Below, piece by piece: positions 48,139 to 61,438 of a stretch of 64,000 bases of DNA. Both the position numbers and the translations under genes were made by a program. Source of the DNA: Glossina fuscipes (lineage: Eukaryota > Arthropoda > Insecta > Diptera > Glossinidae). The notes under the pieces are model-generated. The model saw only the letters and a program-made list of their open reading frames with translations. It made no database searches and was not told the origin of the DNA. The stretch spans positions 1,423,559 through 1,487,558 of the forward strand of contig NW_023998490.1 in assembly GCF_014805625.2 (NCBI RefSeq), read 5' to 3'. Positions within the stretch are counted from its first letter, which is position 1; each line of letters begins with the position of its first letter.

Positions 48139-49924
48139 CATATCTACATAAACTCATATGTATAAAGCGTATTATTCAGCAATTTATTATTATTTATACT
48201 CAGATATTTCAAACACAATTATATTCTCGTCTCTGTATTGTTACGGAAATTGAAGATTATCGCAACTACCTCTCTGCGTGTTTATTTCAAAAAAAAAAAA
48301 AAAAAAAAAAAAAAGCAAAAGAAACGTCAGCGTACATTATCTTATCAAAGGCTTATCCATAACTTTGGCGAAAAAGAAAAACATTTCAAAGAATTCTGAG
48401 CGGAAAAAACTTATCTGATATTTATTCTCATATTTGAGAGTAAAAAGCAACTCATTTCAGTGAGATGAGCTGTTTAAATAGCTTATAAAAAGTGAGAATA
48501 CATTTTTTATCAATTTCGAAAATCTGTTCAAAAAAAAAAAAACAGAAATATGAAGCAATACTTTTACGCAACTTAACGTTTTCCCTGCACAGATAGCATT
48601 TATATTACGGTCGTAGCAATTTTCTTAGGATCGAACATTTCATTTCAGGGATCAACGACGCTCATATTGGGGTAGGCTTTGCATTTATTCACGGGAATAT
48701 ATTTTTCATTCGACACCAATAAAAACGATTACTTAATTTTTTTATTTTAAAATTTATTTATATATATATATTTAATATTTGATATTCTATAACAAATGAA
48801 CTCGACTAGGGAATAATGTGAGCGTAAAAATAAATATGTATATGACTACCGCAAGAGCTGTAGGGGTAAACCACTCAAATACCTAGGAAGGTCTCTATAC
48901 CGCTAAGCAACGCCTGATGCATATACACGATAATACATTTATTAAATGCATCCGTGTGCTTGTATGCTTGTAGTGTATTGGCAGACGTCTAGACCGAACC
49001 ATAAGGTCTTCTTCAATAGTTTGAAGTAAGCATGATCCGCCTTAAACTTATCATTATGTGAAATTTTTCATAAAAATAGCAAAAACCAATTCATTGAAAT
49101 TTGCTCCGATGATTAAGAAACGGACGACTTATCCAACAGCCATTTATTGTGTTTTATCTAACGAATTCTTTAATAAGAGCAATAAGTTTCCTTTTTTTTT
49201 TAAAGAACATGAGAAGAGTTGGGGAAAGCGATAACAAGCATTTTTCTTCGGTTCTTCTTTTCAAAATTGCCAAAGTTCTGAAAAAAACGCGTTTCTTTTT
49301 TTATATATTATACACGATTAATCACTCAAGGGATGCCCCTATTCGCATAACGCGGTCACGATCACAACAAAGTGGGGAAGGAAAGAAAGAAATAGGAAAG
49401 TTGTGGTCGCAGCTAAGTGGACGTGCGCCAAATTGATAAGAGTAACGCTTTTAACAGTCGAGCGCTATAGAGACTATAGTTACGACCAAAGTAAATTCTA
49501 CCGCATTGAGATTTGTATCCGCGAACATTAACTTGGTTGTCGTGATTCGTACCCAACCGACTACTCATGCTACTTGACAATATTACTTCAACTAAGGCGA
49601 GAACCCTTCGCAGACTTGTAACAAAATTCGTAGCGCTTTGATAGCGAGGTGAATGATGACTGTACCGGCAACATTAGGAAAACGTTTGTTTAGTTTAATG
49701 GAGTTCGTCTAAAGTTAAAGCATAAGAAAAATATGTTTAAGTCTTGATGAAAAATCGTCACGAACTTTTCCTCTTACCTAATACCTTTCAATTCTAATAT
49801 ATCAGCGTAAAGTTGACGGGCTTCACAACCTATTTACAAAAAAGTTCAAGGCAGTGAATATCCGAAATTCGTTGCACACCTATCAGAAATGCAATAAGTT
49901 ATATTTATTTTCCCATATATATAT
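48139..49924 (+). repeat. 1786-bp block, copy 2 (right of gap)
   Basis: Begins at the first base after the gap with the same CATATCTACATAAACTCAT as 45953. It ends at the (AT)n where copy 1 stops. After 49924 the sequence continues uniquely. Confidence 0.95.
49473..49581 (-). mobile_element. SINE copy, second subfamily (duplicate of 47287-47395)
   Basis: The same SINE-like sequence as at 47287-47395, carried within copy 2 of the duplicated block. Confidence 0.5.
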
Positions 49925-50879
49925 GTATATATGCATATTTCGGCCGATTGTGTGCGCAGGTATCATTTGAAGCTAACCGCTTACCGCTTACCGTATATGA
50001 GTAGTTTACGTAAAATTGTTAACGTCATTAAGTTTCTCAATCGTGTTGAAAAAGAAAATAAAACTGCTTTCTTTAGCCGTCACTTACGAATGCCTTCAGT
50101 TTATGGTTTGCAAGCTTTATTTTTTTTAAATTTTAATAACAAAGAAAAATCACTAAATCAAACCAACCGATCGCTGTAAAAGCTTTAAAGGAGAGATAAG
50201 TGAAAAAGTTTTATTTTTTTTTTTTTTTTTTTTTTGCTTCAAGACGCATGTTATGGCTTAAGTCGAGCAAATTTTCAGCAAATGTTTAATTTTTTAATAT
50301 TAAGACGCGTTCTTTCCTAATGTTTCGACTTTCTTGAAAGGCAATGGAGGCATACAGATTTTGAATGATCAATATTCATTTCACTTTTTAAGCGCTACAC
50401 TATTGACGTTAAAAGCACAAAATGAGAGATTGTTAGTTTACAACAAAGTTAAACATAGACAGTTTCAGGTTCAATTCTAGGCTTAAAGTGGTAAACAAGC
50501 GAACTTAAGTCTAAAGCTTAAACTGTGAGATCGTAGAAAGGAGTATCAATCAGAAGCAAGCAGTAGAGATAAAGTGAACAGTGTACAATATATTTTAGGC
50601 TTAAAGTATATTGAAAGCAAATATAAGTTCATATACATGTAGCTATTTACAAGATACGGTTTACCGCACCAAAAGACGAACCCGCGATTATCAACTTTTC
50701 AGTCGCAAATGCTATCCCCCTCGTCTGTACGGCGGCCCTTGTTGCAATTTTGCTCATATTCAAGCACTCCACTCACAAAATGTCCCCAAACTACTCTAGA
50801 TTAAGAATTCTAAGCCTATTGGGAGTCGTTTTACTTCAGTAAAACGCACCGTATCGATAAAATAAAAAAAAAATTTTAA
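49925..50879. other. no gene seen
   Basis: Intronic AT-rich sequence with a long T-run at about 50214-50235. Confidence 0.45.
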
Positions 50880-51050
50880 TCCACCTGAGTATTCGAAGGC
50901 GAGGAATCTCGATTAGCAAGTCAATGGTCTTGGGTTCGAATTACGGTAGAGTTTTTAATAAAAGCCCATAGCCTTAGATGCTAGTGCTTTTAAGAGTTTA
51001 GTCTTAGAATTTATTTCAATGGCGAAATTAATAATAATAATAACAAAAAA
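50880..51050 (+). mobile_element. tRNA-derived SINE copy
   Basis: Same structure as 1681-1862: TCCACCTGAGTATTCGAAGG in the A-box region, a B box GGGTTCGAATTAC, the body GTAGAGTTTTTAATAAAAGC then CATAGCCTTAGATGCTAGTG, and an (AAT)n tail at 51029-51043. The B box here is closer to a functional tRNA (GGTTCGAA). Confidence 0.75.
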
Positions 51051-53417
51051 TTTCTCTTTAGACCTCACACGATCTTAACGGTCGATTCAGATGACAATGA
51101 TCCTACATAAGTACATGAATGCATACTTTCACCGCTAATGGAAAATCTTGCAAATCACTTTAATGAAGTTGCACGTCTTCCCCAAATATGTGTAATATTA
51201 AGCAAAATCCGCGATATATTGAGTTCATCATCATTCATTCATTTTGGATCTCTTTCATACAATTTGAAAATCTGCTCTCTTTTTTGTTTAAAGCGATATG
51301 TGTATAGGTATATATCGAATTCCTTCACATATTTACATGCATGCATATGAGAAGGCATTAAAAGAAAATTTCTATAAAAAAACCACAAGAAATTCACATA
51401 AATTCATGAAACGTTCAATATTTCCTCACATTAAAATTATTTGTGCATAATCAACTTACAAATATTTTTACAGTTTTTATTCCTTGAAATTTCATGTCTT
51501 GACCACGTGCTGTTTTTTTTTATTACATGTTAGTTGTAAATTTTCCATTAAAAATAATTTCTAGCAAAAAAAATGTGAATGCATTCTTGCAGAGACTGTG
51601 CAGAATTTCTCAATCTACCGCATATCCCGACACGTCGGGCAATCAAGAAAGGAAAGGAAAAAAAATTGCACAATATTTTCTCAGAAATCGAATGATTTTG
51701 TTAAATTAAATTTAAAATTTTCATTGCAAATGAAAAATGTTTACCTTCTTTAGAAAATATGTAAAGGGTCGCAGAGAGAGAGAAATGAGCTCAACTCAAG
51801 CGAGTTCTATTAATTATATAAGTTATACGAAGAACTGGATGCCTTAGCGCGAGTTATCACGATTGCACGCAATCTGAAAGAACTTTCTTATCAACTATAG
51901 GCCTAGGAATGAATTAATTAGAGCATGCTCAACAGCATGCTCGAAGTCTTGGTAATGCATTCATATTCACATAACAATTTTCTATAAATAATCGATTATT
52001 AAAAGAATTAATTTTAATTTTTGCGATTGTCCTCATGATCGGCTAATGTGACTTTACATGTGCACGAACCATATCCTCTTTCGAACGTTCTTCTTCGTTT
52101 CAGCGTTTTTTGCGATTCAAATGAAGTCGATTTGTGAAGCTGAGAAAATGATTGAGTAGAAGATGATTGAGTTAAGACCCCGTCCCACCGTAAGGAATAA
52201 AACTCCTACGCTGATCTCAAACACATAACTATATCTTTTTTTTTATTAGTTTTCTTCTTTCAATTCCTGTGTAAGAAGAAATGACGAATGTACTCACTTC
52301 ATGACTGCTTCCGCCTTCGTCGAGGATAGTTACAAAAATAGATATTATACGGTTCATAAAGGAAATTACATTTAGTTTGAGATGAATTTTGGACCCCTGT
52401 GTTGTTAAAAAAAATTTATGAAAATTAACGAATCAATGGACAGATGGCGAAGAAACATATTCTGTGGATTGATACCTGCTAGAAGCTTTCAGCTCAGGGC
52501 ATGTTTGAGCTTCATTTCATAAGCTTCCGTGAGAGATAAGTTTTCAATCATCATTTTGCATACACCTTTAGGTACTACGGCAAGACAACGTGAAAGCAAA
52601 AATGTTATCTATATTGAAGATGGCAGTCGCCACCAGGTAGAGCCAAATTGGGAGATATTAGTCCATATTTCGGGCAGTTCCGAATGACCGATCACGACGC
52701 AATTATGCCTGAGTTGCTATGCCAACACAATGTGGGAAAGGATAAATTAAAAAAAGAGGGCTTCGAAAAGACAACGCGAATTCTAGTTGACTCCAAAAAG
52801 CATAAAATAATCACATAAATGCCATCACATAAGCTTTTTTTTTTTTAAGTGGACTAAAAGGCGCAAAATTAATTTTCTCTCAGCCGCTTTTTTGTGATTA
52901 TTTGGTAAACCTCGAGGTGCATAGAAACAAACGATTTCACGCAATGAAATCTTAAAAGCCGTCAGGTTTTTATGTAGAATCTCATAAAAGTTTGTTGAGA
53001 TAAAATTTATTTTCCATTTTTTTTTTATATCTTATACAAAAGCTTATTTAAAAATGATCGTTTTTATATTTTTTATTATTACATTATTATTGTTGAAGAA
53101 TACAGTCGCAAGATTTTTCGACTTTGTCGAAGTTGCTTCACTTTTTTCGGTATATTAGCGCGCTTTCGAGTACGATTACCATAAGTATAAAAAGTATCAA
53201 AAAAGTTGAATTTTGTATTTTGCAAACTTGTTACTAAAGGAATCGCAAGAACATATAGACTGCTATTGAGTCATAATGCCATCAAATCGAAGAAAGAAAT
53301 GTGTAGATATGTGCTTGTAACGACTTATTAAAATCAGGCTTAGAAAAGCTTGGTATTGAGATATTTCTTGATGGTTTTGCTCTCTAACCGAGACCCTGTT
53401 GTAGCCACACTTTCTGA

Positions 53418-53454
<37 letters not shown>

Positions 53455-55494
53455 GCCAGAAAATATTATCTCCTGCTACCTCGGCGATGACAACGGCATT
53501 ATGAACACGCAGCCAATATTTATTCTTTAAAAATAAACAAAATCCATATAAGTTTGCTGACGGCAAGAAAACGTTTTGGCAACCTTTTCAAAGGCGTCGG
53601 TCGCATCTCTGGCACAATAGTCATACAGACGGCCTTGAAACTATATCACATAGTGAAAGTGTTGTAATATGTTCTACATACGTTTGTAATACGTATGCAG
53701 GGATGCACAATATTTTCAGACAATTTGTCAATGTACGCATGTTTGTTACACGTACACACATTAAAATTTAAACTTCACATGCAAGGTTTTGTGCAAGTAA
53801 GGATGTTAAGGGTGTACATTAGGTTTGGATGCCGAATCCAAGGTACGAAAAACTACTTAGTCAGTAGAAGTGTAACACTGCGGGCGAAATATAAAGCAAA
53901 TTTTTCAGTTGAATATCGCGATCACCACGAAATGATGAACTTACTTTTCATCTAGCTATGTTAATACATAAAGAGTTTATATATGTTAAGAGCAGGATCC
54001 ACGCCCATAAGCCCGAAGCAACCGACTAATCGACCGAATATCATGCAAAACGAAAAAGTCGCTCAAAAAACAAAGTCATGGTGCTATTCTTCCTTCATTA
54101 ACGCGGTCTTGCGTATTGTGATTTTTCCCGTCCGGACATATTGTTAACAAGGAATATTTTTTGAATGCTACGAAGGCGATAAAAGATATAAGTAAAAATT
54201 TTTTGGTTATAAGCAAATTCACCTTATTTTTTGATCACAATAGTATATATATATTTTTGTGAATTAAGTCCTTAAGGCGTTTTCTTTGCTGCCAAAAATC
54301 TTAACTCTTACAACAGGTGTTACATGCTTACGAATATATGGAGAAATAAAAGTGCTATTTAAAATATCGGAGATTTCTGATAGAGAATGTTAGCCCGCCG
54401 CCCATTATCGTTTGGAAAATAGCAAAGTAAATTTTCAATACCCATAGCCCAATATTTAGAATAGGTCGCTATATCGTCCTCTCTGTAGGCCTTTGGGGCA
54501 AAAATTTATTATTGCTCAATTATTTTAACGCAAGTTGAGAATAGCAGGTGATTACAGCTTACAGCTTTGATTGCAAAGATCTCCTAATGAGAGCTTTTTA
54601 TGATGTAACGTATCTTTCTTGAATATATATTTATTTTTTTTCTTATAACAAAAAATCTTGAAGTGAAAACTTCAACTGATAGAACCCTTCACTTCTTTAG
54701 CTTAAACAAATTGCTAGCAACGAAATGTGTCAGTCAAAAAGTCTACATGACAAAGTAAACAAAGTAAAGCAAAAAGATTGATTGTTTTTGCTCTAAGCAA
54801 ATAATTACATTTAATTTATTTAATTTAACATTTTGAGTTACGGTGCAACAACCAATACAGAAATAAGTTATCACAAAAAAAAAAGGAGAAAAAAACAACC
54901 AAAAGGTAATTGTTGTTAAATTAATTTTTTAAATCATTTCAAACAAACGCACGTGCAGCTTGCAAATGTGCAGAAAAAAAAAGAACAAAACTTGTCGGCT
55001 AAAAATAAATATTTGAATCTTAGCTCAAAAATAAAATTAAAAATTAATATCCTGCGTTGGAAGTAAATGCTCATAAATAGATATTATGTTACTGAACGGC
55101 AAGGAATTAATGACTCGCAGAGTGGTTGTGAAAAAACTTATCACAGCGCGGTTGAAATTAAGCATTAAATCTGGTAGTAAAGCGCAGAATTACTCTGTTA
55201 CTGCTTTCATTAATGTTTTATGCATATTTTCTATAATAAAAACAAAACATTACAACTTCACGAGCATTGCCAGCTTTTTTCTCGAAAAATGTTCGCTTAT
55301 TCTGTACAACAGCAAGTACAGCTAGGTAAGCGAGAATATATTGCTTTTAATAAGATAGCATTACATGCACAGTACATGCGCATTGCGAACATAAGCATTA
55401 ACGCACCATTAAAACATTAAAACAATGCACTCCGATGAGTAAATGCTACAGCCTTGAGGTATACGCACTAATCCTTAGCCTAAAATAAAAGAAC
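51051..55494. other. Ig gene B intron, no supported gene
   Basis: Mostly AT-rich. An (AT)n tract lies at about 53419-53451. A short coding-like island at 52572-52687 is described in findings. Nothing else is supported. Confidence 0.45.
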
Positions 55495-55664
55495 TTATTA
55501 TTAATTTAGCTAGAAAAAGAGATTCTGAGACTAAAGTCACAGCACAGCACTAGCAACTAAAGCTATCGGCTTTATTGAAGACTCTTCCGCACTTGCGATT
55601 TGAATGCATGACCATTGAATTGTTAGCTGAACTCCTTCGTTCAATCGGCTACTTTGGCCGATGA
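55495..55664 (-). mobile_element. tRNA-derived SINE copy, minus strand
   Basis: The reverse strand contains the tRNA-like part (CAATTCAATGGTCATGCATTCAAATCGCAAGTGCGG). The first-subfamily body (AGTCTTCAATAAAGCCGATA, then GACTTTAGTCTCAGAATCTC) follows, and then an AATAATAAG tail. The B box is decayed (GCATTCAAATC). Confidence 0.65.
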
Positions 55665-58204
55665 AAAAAACAAACGAAGGTAAAGAAATTAGTCGTACGA
55701 ACAACTTCGCCACTGTCAAATTTTCTTATTCGAACGTATTTTAACATTCGCAAAAAAATCTATCGTAAGAACTGAGATACCCGAAAACTGAAACTTGTGA
55801 AGAAATTTTAAAAGAGCGATCCAATCTTGGTGATGGCCCCGTTAACTGTTTCGGAACCCTTTCAATTGTTTCCAAATTTTATGCGTTTGAAATTTAGTGT
55901 AATTTTGCGACAGATTCATTGATTCCACTTTTGAATAGCTCAGCTAAGATATAGCAAATGTTTGGCTAATGGGCTAAGGGGGAGGGGGACTGGTGCACAC
56001 AGATGCATTACACAACATGAAAGGAACGGTCTTAAGTCAAAATTGGTCTTGGCGGGATTTAGTTTACTGTAACAAATGACGAGACAGACATGAGTAAATA
56101 AAATGAGATTTTTACGTGGAAAACACTCTATAAGTCTACTATAAAATGATATATAATGAAAGAGAAGACAAGACACTGAAAAAAATATTTATATCTATAA
56201 AGAGATAAAAAAGATGTACGCTGCGATAAGTAAAACCGTTTTTTATCAACAAACATATTTTTAGGGATTTTTTCGAAGTAAAAAATTTACTTAATTAGTA
56301 GCTTCAGTGACAACTAAAGTAAATTTCTGGAGCTAGAGTGAATAGCAAGCAAACATTTGGGGGCGTATTTTGCACATATGCATGTTTGCAACAAGAGCGT
56401 GAAGCTATGCATGTTTAGTCATTGTACATAATGCATATCGCATTTGATAGACTACAATATTCGAGGTACGTCTTCCTCATTAAATAGCAGGGCTTTCATT
56501 TTATCCAATTCATCCATCATAGTGGCTGAAGCCGACGAGACATTATTTATATTTACTTATACCATCGAATAGAAGATATGCTTATTAATATATCGACATT
56601 GTCCGCTGATAGTCGCGCCCAAGAAAAAAAATAAACACTTTTACTAAAATATAAAAATAGCTACAATGTAGTTACATAGGTTCAGCTGACATGCCCGCAA
56701 TAATTTGCATTTTTATATACAAAAGTTAAGATTCTGGATCGCCAGGATCAACTTTAAGATAAATATAGGGTACACTGTTATTTTACTTCTACATTTTGAA
56801 TGCTGTTGTCTCTCAATCTGTTTGCTGCGTTTGGCTGAGAGAGCAGTGAAAATCGAGTTACGGAACTGCACTTTGATACATTTATTTTGCATTGACGGCC
56901 ACACCTTGAGTTAAAAAATGGCTGCAACTCCCTATTCGTAACTACGCCAAAAATGGGCAGAAAGTTGTTGCTGATAAATTATAGCTAATGTTATAAGCGT
57001 AAGTAGAGCTCAGCACAAATATTGACAAAGTCGGCTGAATATTTGGTGCAGAGGTGGTCTCGATCAGCTAACTGATATAGCTATCAAAGGATAAATGTAT
57101 TCTGAATTTTCGTCCGCTAGGCATCCTAAAGTACCCATAAGATATCTTTATTATATTATGGTATTTTTTTTTTTGCAATTATACACTCATTGTACGGAGA
57201 TGCTCGGGTCGATTTGATTTCGGGTGATATTGAATTGAAATTGTCAGTGAATATGGAAAAAGTAGAGGTATAGGTAATACTGATTTGAATCTTACAAGTG
57301 TTGAAATATAAAATTTGGCATTGGTTTTACTTTACTTCCAAACATGAGCGAGCGACGCAAGCCTAGGACTATCAGAAATGAAAAACGATCAACATGGAGC
57401 AAAGTAAATTTTCTCTCCTTGAGATGGTCTTCAAGAATGTACTCTGTCTCGGCTGGGTTAAAGATAACAGCTCGACCTTGACTCATCTATTGCCGCTTTT
57501 CGTAACTCTCAGTGCAATGCTTGCACATAAGTGCTTAGCTAACTAGACTCATAAAAAGAGGTTAAAATTGTATTGTTATCCTCCATGTGAAATACGCTTA
57601 ATAGTTGTGAAATATTTATTTAAAAGCCAACATACTCTCCTTGTTTGTTTATTTATTTTTAATTGTTGCAAGACTCAAGAGTAGCGCAATCAAATTTCCT
57701 ATGAAACTGAACATAGTCTTTGAACTTTTTAAACTTGTAAGCAATTCATTTAAGAGATAAGAAAAAATGCAATTAAAAATTTAAGGCGGGAAATTTGCAA
57801 CAACAAAAAAAAAAAAAAAACTAAATATATAAAGAAATTTAGTAAAGTTAAGTAAACATGTACAAAACATATTCGGTTGGCAAATAAGAAATATCGCTCT
57901 CTTTGTGTTTATTTCATTTATTTTTATTTTCAATTTTATATTGTGTCCGGTTTTTGGTTGTTGCTTATAAATAATTGGCGGTTTCTTCTCTTTTGTTGCT
58001 CTTATAGGATTCATTACAATTTCCTTTTCTTTCAAAATTCTCATAAATATTGTCAAGTCAAAGCATACGTGTTAATCACTAGTCCCTGCAAACTACTTGC
58101 TTTGAGTGTAAGCAAAGCCGCATTGCAGTCTGTCATGAAACGATATAAAAATGACTGTTTTCTCAAAGACACGGTACGATGCTCTATAATAAGGTATGGG
58201 CGCG
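55665..58204. other. Ig gene B intron, no supported gene
   Basis: Open frames are short and unrecognised. The 64-codon minus frame at 57292-57486 looks somewhat protein-like but could not be identified. Confidence 0.4.
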
Positions 58205-58293
58205 ACTCTCTGCAGTGTCTGAAGCTTCCTTCTTGGTGTTGCAAACGTTTCGGCAAAAAGAATATACCCCTCATCCTTCGGTATTGGGTATAA
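58205..58293 (+). repeat. dispersed repeat family A, right-end fragment
   Basis: CTCTGCAGTGTCTGAAGCTT, then GTGTTGCAAACGTTTCGGCA, then AATATACCCCTCATCCTTCG and TTGGGTATAAAAA: the typical right half of the family. Confidence 0.6.
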
Positions 58294-60281
58294 AAATATA
58301 ATATTTGCCGGTATAACCTGAATTTTAACTGAACCTATACTTTGCGGATGACTTACCTACAGACAGATGACTATTATATTACAACGGATTAAACAATTTG
58401 ACGAAGCTAAAAACTAAATTAACCCTAAACTTCTTACGCGGTAACTTTGGGTCACTTTTGAACTTTGAATGTAAATTTTGCGATCACTTCTTATGGCATT
58501 TCAAAACATCTATGACCCGTGCATAAAGTTTCACGTTTCTATATAATTTTCTGGGATAGATGACTGATTCTAAGCTGTAAATAAATATAACAGCATTTTA
58601 CTTACTTCCAGAATTCCCATAAGTGAGTGAGAGTCACGTCGTGGCTTGATTAGTTATATAAAAGAAAAAAAAAACATTTAGGACTAGAGTTAATGAGAGA
58701 AGTTTATTTCCCATAAAAGATATTGAAGACTCACTGACGTTAATGGGATCCAAGGACTTTCCGAAGATATTTAAATTAAATATGCAAAAGTTGATTATAT
58801 AGGGGAACCAGCCATTGCAAGAAGCGACTAAATTATTTATCAATATCTAAGAAGGTGAGAGGATTTCGTATCGAATGTAGATTAGAAAGAGCTTAGCAGA
58901 AATTCATTAATTAATCCAAACCTACAAGAAAACATAGAGTAAGAGAGTTACTGAGAATATGTTTGTAGTTCGAATTAATTTCAATTAGGGGAAGAGGGTT
59001 TAATGCAACACTTTGCAGAGAGAATGCCAGTAACTAAAGAAAACAATATAAATATTGTCAAAGTCAAGGCCTGGTTATTAGTCATTAGTCTCTGTGAACT
59101 ACCTTCAAATTACTTTTACTTCTTCTGTTTTGATTTTTTGCACACAGGCCTGTTTAGATACTGATTACCGGCAAAGACAGACAAATAACACCGAAATTGT
59201 TCTCTTTCTACTAAAGTTTACGTGAACATCAGTTGCCTTAGGTAAGCCTAGCATTAGCAAAGCATTAGTTGCGAACGAATTGGAAATCGTTTAAGGAGTA
59301 CCGCCAAACGTAATAGAATAACATTCGAGGAACCTATTAAGCGGATATTGTAGTGTTAAAAAGAAAGCAAAACCAGAGGGATCCTCAGGAGACATGTTAA
59401 TTTAGGTTCAAAGTCACTTAATTCTATTACGACAACGAAAGTAAGTTGATTTAATGAAAAATCTCTTTTAAAATTTTCCGAGCCAAACATATAAAGGGGA
59501 AGAGAGTGAAAAGGTTTTTCCTTACATGATTATATTAATTCTTTTTCTTCTTCTTTCTCCAATACTGTGTTCACATGCTTAGCCTCATAGGAAGCGTTTT
59601 AAGTTAATCAACCAAAAAATGCAATAAAATAACCTTCAGTTTTTATAGCAATTGGAAAATGCCAACAATAAGCGTAGACTACATATTTATATACAATATT
59701 TATATACAATATTTATATATATAAAATTTATAAGAAATTTTCATTCGACGATTGCTTTTTTAACCATTGCATTAGGACTGCATATGAATATATGGTACAC
59801 CTGTCTTTCGCTTTACACGGTAGATAAGTCGCTTATACAATGTAAACTGAAAATGATCATAAATATGACTCATTTAATAGAAATAACTCAGTTACAATAG
59901 CAATAAAAAAAAAAACACTTTTCTCAAACAAGAGTGAATTGATAGAAAAATATATAAGACATTTGTAGTTGTGTATCTTTTCTTTTTTTTTTTTCTATAT
60001 GCGTGCAAAACACATGAAACGTTGAAGTTGAATGCATTGAAATGAAATAAATATAATTAACAGCATTATTGTCGGACAAGGCTGATCATTAGGTACCTTA
60101 TACCACTTTGCTTAACAAAGTCATTCACTCATTTTCGTAATAGTACACCTAAAATTATAGAGTAAAGGCGTACTGTTCATAAAAGCCCTTATATTAGAAA
60201 ATGGACGAAACCTCAACTAATTTTGTTCAAATATACCGAACTTAACTTACTTGTGAAAAAGTTGATCATATTTCAGATCTA
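58294..60281. other. Ig gene B intron, no gene seen
   Basis: AT-rich; no coding or repeat structure was identified. Confidence 0.45.
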
Positions 60282-60450
60282 TCCGCCTAAGTGGCCGAAT
60301 GGGCAAAGAGTCTCGAATAACAACTCAACGGTCGTGGGTTCAAACCTCAAGTGCGATAGACGTTTTTAATAAAACTTACTAGTACTTGAAGACTTTAGTC
60401 TTGGAATTAATTCCTTAACTAATTTAATAATAATAATAACAATAAAAAAT
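60282..60450 (+). mobile_element. tRNA-derived SINE copy
   Basis: TCCGCCTAAGTGGCCGAATG then GGCAAAGAGTCTCG (A box) and GGTCGTGGGTTCAAACCTCA (B box). A shortened body with TTTTTAATAAAACTTACTAG and GACTTTAGTCTTGGAATTAA follows, then an (AAT)n tail. Its tRNA-like half is very close to the copy at 1681. Confidence 0.8.
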
Positions 60451-61098
60451 ATTTTTCAGTTCTTTCCGTCATAAAACAATACAAATTAGACCTCGTCGAT
60501 ATTGTGTTTCCATGAGAGCCTGTAGTAGATAAGGTGAGGTCTAAGAGTTGTTGACTTATGTGATCGAAATCCCCCGCCCATTCATTACAAAATCTTACAT
60601 ATTAGACCTTTTCGGCGTGTAAAGGTTAATTTTTCATTGCAACTTTTGGAGGCTGCTTGTTCTGTCAAATTGTTATTATTATTATAATAACTGAAAATTA
60701 GGCCTTTTCCTGCGTAAAGCTTCAGTTTCCGCAGAAACGATTACATGGCAGGGGATGCAAAAAATTGCCCAATCCGATTACAATTTTTCACATCAATTTA
60801 TTCGGCGGCGTCTGTCACGAAATTTTCAATATTAGAATAATTTTTCATACAACGACTTTTCAATATAAGGCATTATATGGCAAGCGGTCGAGAAAGTGCT
60901 CCGATCCGCACAATTTTCGATAGCGTTCGCCCTTGGGCGATATACCAAATTCAGCCAAACACCAACGAATGTTGAAATATTCATCGACATTCTTCTTTTA
61001 TGTTCAAAATTCTCTTTCACTTATTCACAAAAAACTTTATGCATATTATGAATATTTATATTAACTTTAGATCGGTTTTCTTCAACTATTTTATTTAG
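60451..61098. other. Ig gene B intron, family B repeat at 60822-60970
   Basis: The segment 60822-60970 (TTTTTCATACAACGACTTTTC, GCAAGCGGTCGAGAAAGTGC and TTTTCGATAGCGTTCG) matches words at 62450-62600 (TTTTTTTTCATATAACAACT, GAATGGTCGAAAAAATGAAC and TTTTCAATAGCGTTCG). It is a second dispersed family. Confidence 0.5.
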
Positions 61099-61284
61099 AC
61101 GGGGCCCCGGAAAATGAGGATAATGATTATTATGATTATGATTATGGGGAAGTGGATAATGAAAATCCAGATCCGTTGATAACGAATGTTAAGGATCCAC
61201 CGTATTTTGAAAAAACACAAACAAAAGTATTAGCCTCAGCCAACCATGACGTTATCATGGACTGCGATGTTAAAAATATGAACG
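61099..61284 (+). CDS. Ig-domain gene B, exon 2
   Basis: Acceptor TTTATTTAG, phase 1. It encodes a very acidic, tyrosine-rich linker (DGAPENEDNDYYDYDYGEVD) and then the first half of an Ig domain: KDPPYFEKTQTKVLASANHD, then VIMDCDVKNMN, with the first Ig cysteine at about residue 93. It ends in phase 1 at GTAAGT (61285), at the same place in the Ig fold as exon 2 of gene A. Clustered tyrosines in acidic context are typical tyrosine-sulfation sites in secreted proteins; that is an inference. Confidence 0.9.
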
Positions 61285-61438
61285 GTAAGTGTTTATTTGC
61301 TATTCATTAATTTTTCAAATCATTACACACAACAATACTCTGGTGTTAAGTCCTAATTAATGCATACATTATTGTCTGATGTAATTTGTTTTTCTTCTCC
61401 TTCCTTGTTTTCTTTTCACCTTTGCCATCTGTGCATAG

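Noticed and set aside
57292..57486. 64-codon minus-strand open frame starting MSQGRAVIFNPAETEYILED
   Set aside because: It looks protein-like but is short, isolated, lacks a recognisable domain and has no clear splice context.
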